NCBI GenBank assembly: GCA_023400405.1
Contig: JAEXFD010000024.1
Span: forward strand, 1 to 53,496
DNA: 53,496 nucleotides
Direction: 5' to 3'
Source of the DNA: Pseudomonadota bacterium
Lineage (GTDB): Bacteria > Pseudomonadota > Alphaproteobacteria > Sphingomonadales > Sphingomonadaceae
In this document: piece after piece, positions 37,450 to 46,578 of the stretch
How positions within the stretch are numbered: the stretch's first letter is position 1
Layout: the number at the start of each line of letters is the position of its first letter
Position numbers and translations under genes: made by a program
Notes under the pieces: model-generated
Told to the model about the DNA's origin: nothing
What the model saw: only the letters and a program-made list of their open reading frames with translations
Databases searched by the model: none

Positions 37450-39084
37450 ATGGCGCGGTACATCTTCATCACCGGCGGCGTGGTCTCCTCGCTCGGCAAG
37501 GGTCTCATGGCGGCTAGCCTCGCGGCGCTGCTCCAGGCCCGGGGCTATCGAGTCCGCATCCGCAAGTTCGATCCCTATCTCAACGTCGATCCCGGCACGA
37601 TGTCGCCGCACCAGCATGGCGAAGTCTATGTGACCGACGACGGCGCCGAGACCGACCTGGACCTGGGGCATTACGAGCGCTTCACCGGCGTCGCCTCGCG
37701 CCAGGCGGACAACGTCACCTCGGGCCGCATCTACAAGACGATCATCGAGCGCGAGCGCCGCGGCGACTATCTCGGCGCCACCGTCCAGGTGATCCCGCAC
37801 GTCACCGATGCGATCAAGGCCTTCGCCCAGGCGGAAACCGAGGATCTGGATTTCGTGCTGTGCGAGATCGGCGGCACCGTGGGCGACATCGAATCGCTGC
37901 CGTTCATCGAGGCGATTCGCCAGCTGCGCAACGATCTCGGCCGCGGGCAGACGGTGAGCATCCACGTGACGCTGGTGCCGTTCATCGCGGCGGCGGGCGA
38001 ACTCAAGACCAAGCCGACCCAGCACAGCGTGCGCGAGCTCGCGGCGCTGGGCGTACAGCCCGACGTGCTGGTCTGCCGCGCCGAGCGGCCGCTGCCCGCG
38101 GGCGAGCGCGCCAAGATCGCGCAATTCTGCAACGTGCGGACCGAAGCGGTGATCCCCGCGCTCGATGCGAAGAGCATCTACGCCGTGCCGCTGCAATATC
38201 ATGGCGAGGGCCTCGACGTCGAAGTGCTCCGCGCCTTCGGGATCGAGCCGGGCGACGCGCCCAATCTCGGGCGCTGGGAGGAGATCGTCGCGCGCCTCGA
38301 AAATCCCGAGGGCGAAGTCACGATCGGTGTCGTCGGCAAATATATGGGCGTTCCCGACGCCTATAAGTCGCTCACCGAGGCGCTGACCCATGGTGGCATC
38401 GCCAACCGCGTGAAGGTCAACATCCGCTGGCTCGACGCGGAACTCTTCGAAGGCGACGACGAGGAAGAGATCACCGCGGCGCTCGAGCCGATGCACGGCA
38501 TCCTGGTGCCGGGCGGCTTCGGCGAGCGCGGCAGCGAGGGCAAGATCGCCGGCGTGCGGTTCGCCCGCGAGCGCGGCGTGCCGTTCTTCGGCATCTGCCT
38601 CGGCATGCAGATGGCCTGCATCGAAGGCGCGCGGGCAGGGGGCATCGCCGATGCCTCGACCACCGAATTCGGCCCGACCCAGGAGCCTGTCGTCGGCATG
38701 ATCACCGAATGGATGACCGCGGAAGGGATCCAGAAGCGCGAGGAGGGCGGCGATCTGGGCGGCACCATGCGGCTCGGCGCCTATCGCGCCAAGCTGGGCG
38801 GCAACAGCGTGGTCGCGTCGATCTACGGCGCCGACGAGATCAGCGAGCGCCACCGCCACCGCTACGAAGTCAACACTCACTACAAGCCGGTGCTCGAACA
38901 TGGCGGACTGGTCTTCTCCGGCATGTCGCCCGATGGCGCGCTGCCCGAAATCGTCGAGCGGCCGGACCATCCCTGGTTCGTCGGCGTGCAGTTCCATCCG
39001 GAGCTGAAGTCCAAGCCCTTCGATCCGCACCCGCTGTTCGCGAGCTTCATCGAAGCGGCGGTGCGCCAGTCGCGGCTGGTTTGA
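37450..39084 (+). CDS. pyrG: CTP synthase
   Basis: A 544-residue enzyme converting UTP to CTP with ATP and glutamine. The synthetase domain opens ARYIFITGGVVSSLGKG and contains KFDPYLNVDPGTMSPHQHGE and CEIGGTVGDIESLPFIEAIR; the glutaminase domain has PGGFGERGSEGK, the Cys in FFGICLGMQMACIE, and GVQFHPELKSKP with its His-Glu. A TTGTCT...GTTAGG pair at 37411-37438 could be a promoter with a very short leader. Confidence 0.98.
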   Translation: MARYIFITGGVVSSLGKGLMAASLAALLQARGYRVRIRKFDPYLNVDPGTMSPHQHGEVYVTDDGAETDLDLGHYERFTGVASRQADNVTSGRIYKTIIERERRGDYLGATVQVIPHVTDAIKAFAQAETEDLDFVLCEIGGTVGDIESLPFIEAIRQLRNDLGRGQTVSIHVTLVPFIAAAGELKTKPTQHSVRELAALGVQPDVLVCRAERPLPAGERAKIAQFCNVRTEAVIPALDAKSIYAVPLQYHGEGLDVEVLRAFGIEPGDAPNLGRWEEIVARLENPEGEVTIGVVGKYMGVPDAYKSLTEALTHGGIANRVKVNIRWLDAELFEGDDEEEITAALEPMHGILVPGGFGERGSEGKIAGVRFARERGVPFFGICLGMQMACIEGARAGGIADASTTEFGPTQEPVVGMITEWMTAEGIQKREEGGDLGGTMRLGAYRAKLGGNSVVASIYGADEISERHRHRYEVNTHYKPVLEHGGLVFSGMSPDGALPEIVERPDHPWFVGVQFHPELKSKPFDPHPLFASFIEAAVRQSRLV

Positions 39085-39122
39085 AGCCAGGTCCTGGTCG
39101 CGATGGTGGTCTGAAAGGAACT

Positions 39123-39220
39123 GTTCCCCGGCGAAGGCCGGGGCCCAGCTGCCAACGGTCTCGATGGTGTCCCGTCGCTTCGACTTCGTGGGAGCTGGGC
39201 CCCGGCCTTCGCCGGGGAAC
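39123..39220. repeat. Perfect 28-bp inverted repeat after pyrG
   Basis: The sequence at 39123-39150 is exactly repeated in reverse complement at 39193-39220, with 42 bases between. Each arm is itself a hairpin, CCCCGGC-GAAG-GCCGGGG. This type is a dispersed REP-like repeat; it may also serve to end or protect the pyrG message. Confidence 0.9.
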
Positions 39221-39253
39221 TTAGGAGTCTAACGTTCGGGCTGGGGGCGCGGC

Positions 39254-39817
39254 ATGTCGGATTTCTAGTTCATCTTCGCGCTGTTCGGACTGCTGCTCGG
39301 CCTTTCCATCGCCGAAGTGCTCGGCGGCCTTGCTCGCGCGATCGATGCCCGGTTGCGGCCTGATTCCGCCATCCGCATCGGCTGGCTGACGCCGCTGCTC
39401 GGCGCCTTCGTGCTGCTCGACCTGCTGTCCTTCTGGCAGGCGGCTTGGGTCGTGCGCGACCTCGTCCTCGTCTCGGGCAAGGCGCTGATGGCGATCACGG
39501 TTTTCGCCAGTGCCTATTATCTCGCCGCGCACCTCGTCTTCCCGCGCTCCGTGGACGAGCAACCCGATTTCGACGCCCATTTCTTCCGCGTCCGCCGCAT
39601 CGTGATCGGCGTGATGTTCGCGCTGCTGCTGTGCCAGCTCGGCTTCTATGCCAGCCTGCCGGCGCTCGCCCCGCACTTGTTCCGCCCCCTGGCGCTCGGG
39701 CTTACGCTGGTGCTCGCCCTGCTGATGCTCGCGGCGATGTTCGTGCCGGACAATCGCTGGGCGCGCGCGGTGATGCTCGCGCTCGTGGCGCGTTACGTGG
39801 TCGTCTACTTGCTCTAG
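39254..39817 (+). pseudogene. Four- to five-helix membrane protein gene with an early amber stop
   Basis: From the ATG at 39254 the frame reads MSDF, then TAG (39266-39268), then FIFALFGLLLGLSIAEVLGG and continues open to 39817. The reading after the TAG is a good first transmembrane helix, so the gene appears broken by one nonsense change, for example TGG to TAG. The protein would have about 187 residues with several hydrophobic helices and RIGWLTPLLGAFVLLDLLSF. A restart at GTG 39317 would lose the first helix. A sequencing error or suppression is possible. Family unknown to me by name. Confidence 0.7.
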
Positions 39818-39828
39818 GGCGCCTTAGC

Positions 39829-39834
39829 TTGACT
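39829..39834 (+). promoter_or_regulatory. Possible -35 element for rplQ
   Basis: TTGACT lies 128 bases before the rplQ ATG, a 5-of-6 match. No convincing -10 follows at 16-18 bases (TTTTGG is the best). Recorded because rplQ, away from rpoA here, needs its own promoter. Confidence 0.3.
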
Positions 39835-39961
39835 TTCCTCGCGGAATCGGCTTTTGGCGCGCCTTCTCGCGAAAGCGCAAAGGGTTTTGGGCGGTGGCCC
39901 GTTCGCACCGCCTGGCCGGAACTGCCTGATACGGGTTCCGGACGAACGAAGGAAGTAGACC

Positions 39962-40384
39962 ATGCGTCACCGCGTCGGCGGCCGTAAGCTGCAGCGTACC
40001 TCGGCCCATCGCGCCGCCCTGTTCCGCAACATGGCCGCGGCCCTGATCAAGCACGAGCAGATCACCACCACGCTCGCCAAGGCGAAGGAGCTTCGCCCCT
40101 ATGTCGAGAAGCTGATCACCCTTGCGAAGAAGGGCGGCCTTTCGAACCGCCGCCTGGCGCATGCGCGTCTGCTCGACGATGCGCAGCTGGTGAAGCTGTT
40201 CGACGTGCTGGCCGAGCGCTATGCCGGTCGCAACGGCGGCTATACCCGCATCATCAAGGCCGGCCCGCGCGCTTCGGACGCGTCGCCGATGGCGGTCATC
40301 GAGTTCGTCGACCGTGACGTCTCGGCCAAGGGCCAGGATTCGGGCCCGGTGCTGGGCGACGAGGATTTCGACGTCGCGGCCTGA
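39962..40384 (+). CDS. rplQ: 50S ribosomal protein L17
   Basis: A 140-residue L17 of the large subunit near the exit tunnel. MRHRVGGRKLQRTSAHRAAL, FRNMAAALIKHEQITTTLAK and GGYTRIIKAGPRASDASPMA are diagnostic. Normally it follows rpoA in the alpha operon; here a membrane gene precedes it, and the 144-base gap carries GAAGGAAG as ribosome site. A terminator follows. The displacement is unusual. Confidence 0.97.
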   Translation: MRHRVGGRKLQRTSAHRAALFRNMAAALIKHEQITTTLAKAKELRPYVEKLITLAKKGGLSNRRLAHARLLDDAQLVKLFDVLAERYAGRNGGYTRIIKAGPRASDASPMAVIEFVDRDVSAKGQDSGPVLGDEDFDVAA

Positions 40385-40406
40385 TCGGCTTCGAACCGGA
40401 TAGGAA

Positions 40407-40440
40407 GGGGCGGTCGCGCGATGGCGTGGCCGCCCTTTTT
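40407..40440 (+). terminator. Intrinsic terminator of rplQ
   Basis: GGGCGGTC (40408-40415) pairs with GGCCGCCC (40428-40435, one G-U) and is followed by five T. It lies 23 bases after the rplQ stop. Confidence 0.85.
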
Positions 40441-40691
40441 CGTGGGCGCCCGAGTTGCTGTTTCGGGGTCGAAACTTTTCCTTCGCTGGCGCGCGCGACC
40501 GCGATCCCCACATTCCCCCGATGCAAAGACATTCCTCTCGACTTGGCGCCTGGCTTTCCGCCGCCGTGGCGCTGGCGCCGCTGGGCGCGGTGGGCTGGGC
40601 GGTCTTCACGACCGGATTTGGGTTCTCCTGAGGCGCTTGTGCGTTCGGCCATCGGCGATAAGAACGGGGCTTCCCTCATCGGAGCCCCTCG
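40441..40691. other. Gap between rplQ terminator and prolyl oligopeptidase
   Basis: About 250 bases with no well-supported gene. A 36-codon frame at 40521-40631 (MQRHSSRLGAWLSAAVALAP and onward) encodes a hydrophobic peptide but lacks a ribosome site. It might be a tiny membrane protein. The region should also hold the promoter of the downstream peptidase; none is convincing. Confidence 0.35.
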
Positions 40692-42830
40692 ATGCGCCGT
40701 GCCCTGATCCTGCCGCTGCTGCTCGCCACCCCCGTTTTCGCCCAGACCCAGTCGGAGACCCACGTGACCAAGCCCGCCTATCCCGAGACTCGCCGTGTCG
40801 ACGTGGTGGAGGAACAGTTCGGGGTGAAGGTGGCCGATCCCTATCGCTGGCTCGAGAACGACGTGCGCACCGATCCCGAAGTGGCGGCCTGGGTCGCGGC
40901 CGAGAACAAGGTCACCGATGCCTATCTGGCGACGCTGCCGGGCCGCGACTGGTTCCGCGCGCGGATCAAGCAGCTGTTCGATTACGAGCGGTTCGGCGTG
41001 CCGCAGAAGAAGGGCGGCCGCTATTTCTACATGCACAATTCGGGGCTGCAGAACCAGGCGGTGCTGTTCGTGCGCGATTCGCTTGGCGGCGAGGGCCGGG
41101 TGCTGATCGATCCGAACGGCTGGTCGAAGGACGGCGCCACCGCGCTTTCCGAATGGGCGCCGTCCGAAGACGGCAAGCATCTGATCTATGCGATCCAGGA
41201 CGGCGGAACCGATTGGCGCACCGCCAAGGTGCTCGACGTCGCCACCGGCAAGGACACCGGCGACAGCGTGCACGGCATGAAGTTCGGGCTCAGCGCCGTC
41301 TGGGCAAAGGACGGCAGCGGCTTCTTCTATTCGCGCTATCCCGATGTCTCCGCCGACGCCAAATACCAGGCGCTCAACGAGAACCACAAAGTCTATTTCC
41401 ACAAGCTCGGCACGCCCGAGGCGAGCGACCGGCTGGTCTACGAGACCCCCGATCATCCCAAGTGGAGCCACTACGCCCAGATCACCGATGACGGCCGCTG
41501 GATGGTGATCACCACCAGCGAGGGCACCGACGATCGCTACCAGATCACGCTGATCGACTTGCACGATCCGGCGATGAAACCGCGCGTGATCGTGCCCGGG
41601 CTGGAGAACAGCTGGAGCCTGGCGGGCAATGTCGGCACCAAATTCTACTGGACGACCAACAAGGGCGCGCCGCGGATGAAGGTGGTGACGATGGACGTCG
41701 CCGCGGCGACGCCGGCCACGACCGATCTCGTCCCTGAGGACAAGGCGACGCTGGAAGGCGCGGCGATCGTCGGCGGCCAGCTGCTCGCCAGCTATCTGGT
41801 CGACGCCAAGACCGAGGTGCGCCGCTACAAGCTCGACGGCAGCACGATCGGCCCGGTCAAGCTGCCCGGCGTCGGCACCGCCTCGGGCTTTGGCGGCGAG
41901 CCCGACGATCCCGAGACCTTCTACGCCTATACGAGCTTCAACGAGCCGACGACGATTTATCGCTACGATCTGGCGACCGGCACCAGCACGCCCTGGGCGC
42001 GGCCGAGCCTGGAGTTCAAGCCCGAGGATTATCAGGTCGAGCAGCGCTTCTACGCGTCTAAGGACGGCACCCGGGTGCCGATGTTCATCGTCCGCAAGAA
42101 GACCACGACCGGCCCGGCGCCGACTTTGCTCTGGGCCTATGGCGGGTTCAACATCTCGTACACGCCGAGCTTCTCGTCCTCGCGGCTTGCCTGGCTGGAG
42201 CAGGGCGGGGTGTTCGTCCTCGCCAACATCCGCGGCGGCGGCGAATATGGCAAGGCGTGGCACGATGCCGGGCGGCTGGCGAACAAGCAGAACGTGTTCG
42301 ACGATTTCATCGCGGCCGGCGAATATCTGATCAAGGAAGGCATCACCGGCAAGAACCAGCTCGCCATCCAGGGCGGCTCGAACGGCGGACTGCTGATCGG
42401 CGCGGTGGTCAACCAGCGGCCCGACCTGTTCGCCGCGGCGCTGCCCGCGGTAGGGGTGATGGACATGCTGCGCTTCGACCGGTTCACCGCCGGGCGCTAC
42501 TGGGTCGATGATTATGGCTATCCCTCGAAGGAAGCCGATTTCCGCACGCTTTATACCTATTCGCCCTATCACAACATCAAGAGCGGCGTGACCTATCCGG
42601 CGATCCTGGCGACGACGGCCGACACCGACGACCGCGTCGTACCGGGGCATACCTTCAAATATGTCGCCGCGCTCCAGCATGCCCAGATCGGCGACGAGCC
42701 CCATCTCGTCCGCATCGAGACGCGCGCTGGCCATGGCTCGGGCAAGCCGACCGACAAGATCATCGAGGAAGCGGCGGATCTGTGGGCATTCGCGGCGAAG
42801 TGGACGGGGCTCGAGGTGAAGACGAACTGA
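40692..42830 (+). CDS. Secreted prolyl oligopeptidase (family S9A)
   Basis: A 712-residue serine peptidase cutting after proline in short peptides. Signal peptide MRRALILPLLLATPVFAQ directs it to the periplasm. The N-terminal segment PYRWLENDVRTDPEVAAWV begins the propeller domain; the C-terminal hydrolase domain has the nucleophile Ser in QGGSNGGLLIG, Asp in TTADTDDRVVPGH and His in TRAGHGSGKP. FVLANIRGGGEYGKAWHDAG is a family signature. Monocistronic. Confidence 0.95.
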   Translation: MRRALILPLLLATPVFAQTQSETHVTKPAYPETRRVDVVEEQFGVKVADPYRWLENDVRTDPEVAAWVAAENKVTDAYLATLPGRDWFRARIKQLFDYERFGVPQKKGGRYFYMHNSGLQNQAVLFVRDSLGGEGRVLIDPNGWSKDGATALSEWAPSEDGKHLIYAIQDGGTDWRTAKVLDVATGKDTGDSVHGMKFGLSAVWAKDGSGFFYSRYPDVSADAKYQALNENHKVYFHKLGTPEASDRLVYETPDHPKWSHYAQITDDGRWMVITTSEGTDDRYQITLIDLHDPAMKPRVIVPGLENSWSLAGNVGTKFYWTTNKGAPRMKVVTMDVAAATPATTDLVPEDKATLEGAAIVGGQLLASYLVDAKTEVRRYKLDGSTIGPVKLPGVGTASGFGGEPDDPETFYAYTSFNEPTTIYRYDLATGTSTPWARPSLEFKPEDYQVEQRFYASKDGTRVPMFIVRKKTTTGPAPTLLWAYGGFNISYTPSFSSSRLAWLEQGGVFVLANIRGGGEYGKAWHDAGRLANKQNVFDDFIAAGEYLIKEGITGKNQLAIQGGSNGGLLIGAVVNQRPDLFAAALPAVGVMDMLRFDRFTAGRYWVDDYGYPSKEADFRTLYTYSPYHNIKSGVTYPAILATTADTDDRVVPGHTFKYVAALQHAQIGDEPHLVRIETRAGHGSGKPTDKIIEEAADLWAFAAKWTGLEVKTN

Positions 42831-42927
42831 CGTCGCGTCGCCGGATTGATCGCGCGCCGAGTGGACGAGGTCCGCTCCGCTCGACGCGCGGCTTTACAGC
42901 ACAGGGCTGGCTAATTATCGGCCGGCC

Positions 42928-44487
42928 ATGACGCTCCAGCATTCCGATTCCATCCTGATCGTCGATTTCGGCAGCCAGGTGACTCAGCTCATCGCGCGCC
43001 GCGTGCGCGAGGCGGGGGTCTATAGCGAGATCGCACCGTTTACTGCCGCCGCCGAGGCGTTCGCGCGGATGAAGCCGAGGGGCGTGATCCTCTCGGGGTC
43101 ACCCGCCTCGGTCCTCGACGAGGGTAGCCCGCGGGTGCCGCAGGAGATTTTCGATTCGGGGCTGCCGGTGCTCGGGATCTGCTATGGCCAGCAGGTGATG
43201 ATGCAGCAGCTCGGCGGCGAGGTCGTGCTGGGCGACAGCGGCGAGTTCGGCCGTGCCTTTATCGAGATCGAGGATGGCTGCGAGCTGTTCGACGGGCTGT
43301 GGGCCGAGGGCGATCGACACCAGGTGTGGATGAGCCATGGCGACAAGGTCGCCGCGCTGGCCCCCGGCTTCCGCCCGGTCGCGGCAAGCCCGGGCGCGCC
43401 TTTCGCGGTGATCGCGGACGACAAGCGGCGCTATTATGCGATGCAGTTCCACCCGGAGGTGGTCCATACCCCCGACGGCGCGCGGCTGCTCTCGAACTTC
43501 GTCCGCCATGTCTGCGGGCTGGCCGGCGATTGGTCGATGGCCGAGTTCCGAGCCGCGAAGATCGCCGAGATCCGCGCGCAGGTGGGCAGCGGAAAGGTGA
43601 TCTGCGGGCTTTCGGGCGGCGTCGACAGCGCGGTGGCCGCGGTGTTGATCCACGAGGCGATCGGCGAGCAGCTGACCTGTGTATTCGTCGATCACGGCCT
43701 GATGCGCAGCGGCGAGGCGGATCAGGTCGTCAGCCTGTTCCGAGGGGCTTACAACATCCCGCTCGTCCATGTGAACGCCGAGACGCTGTTCCTGAACGGC
43801 CTCGCCGGGGTCACCGATCCCGAGGCCAAGCGCAAGTTCATCGGCAAGACCTTCATCGACGTGTTCGAGGAAGAGGCGCGCAAGATCGGCGGCGCGGATT
43901 TCCTGGCGCAGGGCACGCTCTATCCCGACGTGATCGAGAGCGTGAGCTTCACCGGCGGGCCCAGCGTGACGATCAAGAGTCACCACAATGTCGGCGGGCT
44001 GCCCGAGCGGATGAACATGAAGCTCGTCGAGCCGCTGCGCGAGCTGTTCAAGGACGAAGTGCGCGCGCTGGGCCGCGAGCTCGGCTTGCCGGACATCTTC
44101 GTCGGCCGGCATCCCTTCCCGGGGCCGGGGCTGGCGATCCGCATTCCGGGCGAAGTCACCAAGGAACGCTGCGACATCCTGCGCAAGGCCGATGCGATCT
44201 ATCTCGAGGAGATCCGCAACGCCGGGCTCTACGACGCGATCTGGCAGGCCTTCGCGGTGCTGCTGCCGGTGCGCACCGTGGGCGTGATGGGCGACGGGCG
44301 GACCTATGATTCGGTGCTCGGCCTGCGCGCGGTGACGTCGATCGACGGGATGACCGCCGAGGCATTCGAATTCCCCGGCGGCTTCCTGCCGCATGTCGCG
44401 ACGCGGATCATCAACGAGGTGCGAGGGGTCAACCGGGTGGTCTACGACTATACGTCGAAGCCGCCGGGGACGATCGAGTGGGAGTGA
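42928..44487 (+). CDS. guaA: GMP synthase (glutamine-hydrolysing)
   Basis: A 519-residue enzyme aminating XMP to GMP. The glutaminase half has ILSGSPASV, the nucleophile Cys85 in VLGICYGQQ and QFHPEVVHT; the synthetase half has the PP-loop ICGLSGGVDSAVAAVL, and the C-terminus ends YDYTSKPPGTIEWE as expected. An AT-rich CTAATTAT at 42911 shortly before the ATG may be a -10, implying a very short leader. Confidence 0.98.
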   Translation: MTLQHSDSILIVDFGSQVTQLIARRVREAGVYSEIAPFTAAAEAFARMKPRGVILSGSPASVLDEGSPRVPQEIFDSGLPVLGICYGQQVMMQQLGGEVVLGDSGEFGRAFIEIEDGCELFDGLWAEGDRHQVWMSHGDKVAALAPGFRPVAASPGAPFAVIADDKRRYYAMQFHPEVVHTPDGARLLSNFVRHVCGLAGDWSMAEFRAAKIAEIRAQVGSGKVICGLSGGVDSAVAAVLIHEAIGEQLTCVFVDHGLMRSGEADQVVSLFRGAYNIPLVHVNAETLFLNGLAGVTDPEAKRKFIGKTFIDVFEEEARKIGGADFLAQGTLYPDVIESVSFTGGPSVTIKSHHNVGGLPERMNMKLVEPLRELFKDEVRALGRELGLPDIFVGRHPFPGPGLAIRIPGEVTKERCDILRKADAIYLEEIRNAGLYDAIWQAFAVLLPVRTVGVMGDGRTYDSVLGLRAVTSIDGMTAEAFEFPGGFLPHVATRIINEVRGVNRVVYDYTSKPPGTIEWE

Positions 44488-44538
44488 GGGAACTTCCGCG
44501 CTGAACGTCGGTACCTTCTGCTCCCACTTCACCGGAGC

Positions 44539-44895
44539 ATGAAGATGCAGGTTCGCAAATTCTCGATCGCCGATGCCGTGCTGGAGCGTTCTCCCGGACA
44601 GGACGCGGACATCTTCGTCGGCAATCTGGTCGATGAGCGCGACGGCGCGCCGATCACGATCGGCTATGGCCGCTACGGGCCGGGCCAGAGCCTGTCGGAG
44701 ACCATGGCGGTCGACGATGTGATGATCGTCCTCGAAGGCCGGCTGTCGGTCACCAGCGGCTCGAACACGGTCGTCGCCGGGCCGGGCGAGATCGTCCATA
44801 TGCCCAAGGGCGAGGCGGTGACCATCCGCGCGCATGACGAGGGCGCCTTGACCGCCTATGTCACCCATCCCCACTGGCGGGAGGCGCATGCCTGA
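44539..44895 (+). CDS. EutQ-like cupin protein
   Basis: A 118-residue single cupin domain. GYGRYGPGQSLSETMAVDDV and MIVLEGRLSVTSGSNTVVAGPGEIVHMPKGE make the beta-barrel, resembling the C-terminal cupin of EutQ, here without the rest of a eut operon. The usual His metal ligands of motif 1 are not evident, so a metal-dependent activity is doubtful. GGAGC precedes the ATG. Function unknown. Confidence 0.75.
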   Translation: MKMQVRKFSIADAVLERSPGQDADIFVGNLVDERDGAPITIGYGRYGPGQSLSETMAVDDVMIVLEGRLSVTSGSNTVVAGPGEIVHMPKGEAVTIRAHDEGALTAYVTHPHWREAHA

Positions 44896-45002
44896 TAGGA
44901 CGCGGCGGCCGATGGTGCTGTCCGTGAACCCGCGCGGGACGATTGAATCGAAGCGAAAACCCGTTAAAGTACCCGTTATGTTCCGCTGGCGGGGAGGGGT
45001 TC

Positions 45003-45404
45003 ATGGCAATTCGGGCGGCCTCTTGCAGCTGCGGCCAACTCAGGCTCAAGGCTGAGGGCGAGCCGGTCCGCGTTTCGATCTGCCATTGCCTCGAATGCCA
45101 GAAGCGCACCGGCAGCGTCTTTGCGGCGCAGGCGCGCTTCCCGCGCGCGGCGGTGACGATCACGGGCGAAAGCCGGACCTGGAGTCGGACCGGCGACGAC
45201 GGCGGCACGGCGACCTTCCATTTTTGCGCCACCTGCAGCGCGATCGTCTATTGGACGTTCCGCGAAATGCCCGAATTCCTCGCGGTGCCGGTCGGCGCCT
45301 TTGCCGACCCGGCTTTCCCGCCGCCCGCCGTCTCGGTCTATGAGAATCGCCGGCATCCCTGGACTCTGGCGCTTGCGGACCTCCCGCTGGAGCATTGGTC
45401 CTGA
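45003..45404 (+). CDS. GFA-family zinc protein
   Basis: A 133-residue protein of the GFA fold (named for glutathione-dependent formaldehyde-activating enzyme). The Cys clusters are SCSCGQLRL, CHCLECQKRTGSVFAAQARF and FCATCSAIVYW, all zinc ligands of the family. GGGGAGGGG precedes the ATG. Most members have no proven enzyme activity, so the substrate is open. The end overlaps the next gene. Confidence 0.88.
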   Translation: MAIRAASCSCGQLRLKAEGEPVRVSICHCLECQKRTGSVFAAQARFPRAAVTITGESRTWSRTGDDGGTATFHFCATCSAIVYWTFREMPEFLAVPVGAFADPAFPPPAVSVYENRRHPWTLALADLPLEHWS

Positions 45405-46567
45405 CCCAAAGCCTTTCCCTCAAACAGGCGCGGCGCATCTTCCTGGCGGCGCAGGGCTTCGGCGCGCGGCATCCCGAGCCGGTGCGCGCCGCGCATCTCC
45501 GCCGCACGGTCGATCGGCTGGGGCTGTTCCAGATCGACAGCGTCAACGTGCTGGCGCGGATGCACTATCTGCCGGCCTTTTCGCGGCTTGGCGGTTATGA
45601 CCGGGCGCTGCTTGAACGCGACGCCTGGGGGCCGAAGCGGCATCGGCGGCTGTTCGAATATTGGGCGCATGAAGCTTCGCTGCTGCCGATGGACGTCCAC
45701 CCGTTGCTGCGCTGGCGGATGGCGCGGGCCGAGCGCGGCGAGATCGGCTGGCAGGGCCTGCGCCGCTTTGCCGGCGAGCGGCGCGGCGAGGCGGAGGCGG
45801 TGCTCGCGCGAATCGCTGCGGAAGGTCCGCTCGCGGCATCCGACTTCGAGAAGGGGCGCAGCGGCTGGTGGGAGTGGGGCGCCGCCAAACAGGCGCTCGA
45901 ATGGCTGTTCTGGTCAGGCAAGATCACCACCGCGACGCGGCGGGCGAGCTTCGAGCGGGTCTATGACGTGCCCGAACGGGTCATCCCGCCCGATGTGCTC
46001 GCCCTGCCGACGCCCGACGCCGAGACCGCGCAACAGGCGCTGATCGAGCATAGCGCGCGGGCGCTAGGCGTCGCGACCGCGGTCGATCTGCGCGACTATT
46101 TCCGTTTGAGGCCCGGCGAGGGCGACCCTGCGATCGCGGCTCTGGAAGAGGCGGGCGTATTGGTCCCGGTGCGGGTGCAGGGCTGGAGCCAGAAGGCCTG
46201 GCTACACCGTGAGGCGCGGATGCCGCGCCGGGTGCCGGGTGCCGCGCTGCTTGCGCCGTTCGATCCGCTGGTCTGGGAGCGGAGCCGCACCGAGCGGCTG
46301 TTCGGCTTCCGCTACCGGATCGAAATCTATGTGCCGGCGGACAAGCGCACCCACGGCTATTTCGTGCTGCCCTTCCTGCTGGACGAGGCGTTGGTGGCGC
46401 GGGTGGACCTCAAGGCCGATCGCCAGAACGGCCGGCTGCTCGCGCACCGCGTGACGCTGGAGCCGGGCGCACCGACGGAGACGATGGAGCGGCTGGGGCT
46501 TGAGCTCGATCGGATGGCGGCCTGGCTGGGGCTGGGCGAAGTGCGGGTGGGGGAGGTGGTGCGATGA
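45395..46567 (+). CDS. YcaQ-like winged-helix DNA glycosylase family protein
   Basis: A 390-residue winged-helix protein (HTH_42) related to E. coli YcaQ and Streptomyces AlkZ, which unhook alkylated or cross-linked bases. Supporting segments: SLKQARRIFLAAQGF, RLGLFQIDSVNVLARMHYLP, RHRRLFEYWAHEASLLPMD, ERVYDVPERVIPPDVL and LLAPFDPLVWERSRTERLFGF. The catalytic QxQ/QxD-type motif corresponds to FQIDSVN. The start is TTG 45395, or CTG 45401, which would overlap the GFA stop as CTGA and sit better behind GGAG. A tag glycosylase follows, suggesting shared DNA-alkylation repair. Confidence 0.88.
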   Translation: MVLTQSLSLKQARRIFLAAQGFGARHPEPVRAAHLRRTVDRLGLFQIDSVNVLARMHYLPAFSRLGGYDRALLERDAWGPKRHRRLFEYWAHEASLLPMDVHPLLRWRMARAERGEIGWQGLRRFAGERRGEAEAVLARIAAEGPLAASDFEKGRSGWWEWGAAKQALEWLFWSGKITTATRRASFERVYDVPERVIPPDVLALPTPDAETAQQALIEHSARALGVATAVDLRDYFRLRPGEGDPAIAALEEAGVLVPVRVQGWSQKAWLHREARMPRRVPGAALLAPFDPLVWERSRTERLFGFRYRIEIYVPADKRTHGYFVLPFLLDEALVARVDLKADRQNGRLLAHRVTLEPGAPTETMERLGLELDRMAAWLGLGEVRVGEVVR

Positions 46568-46578
46568 TCACATGGATC

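Noticed and set aside
40521..40631. A 36-codon hydrophobic frame before the prolyl oligopeptidase
   Set aside because: No ribosome site and no overlap or conservation evidence; mentioned only in the gap description.
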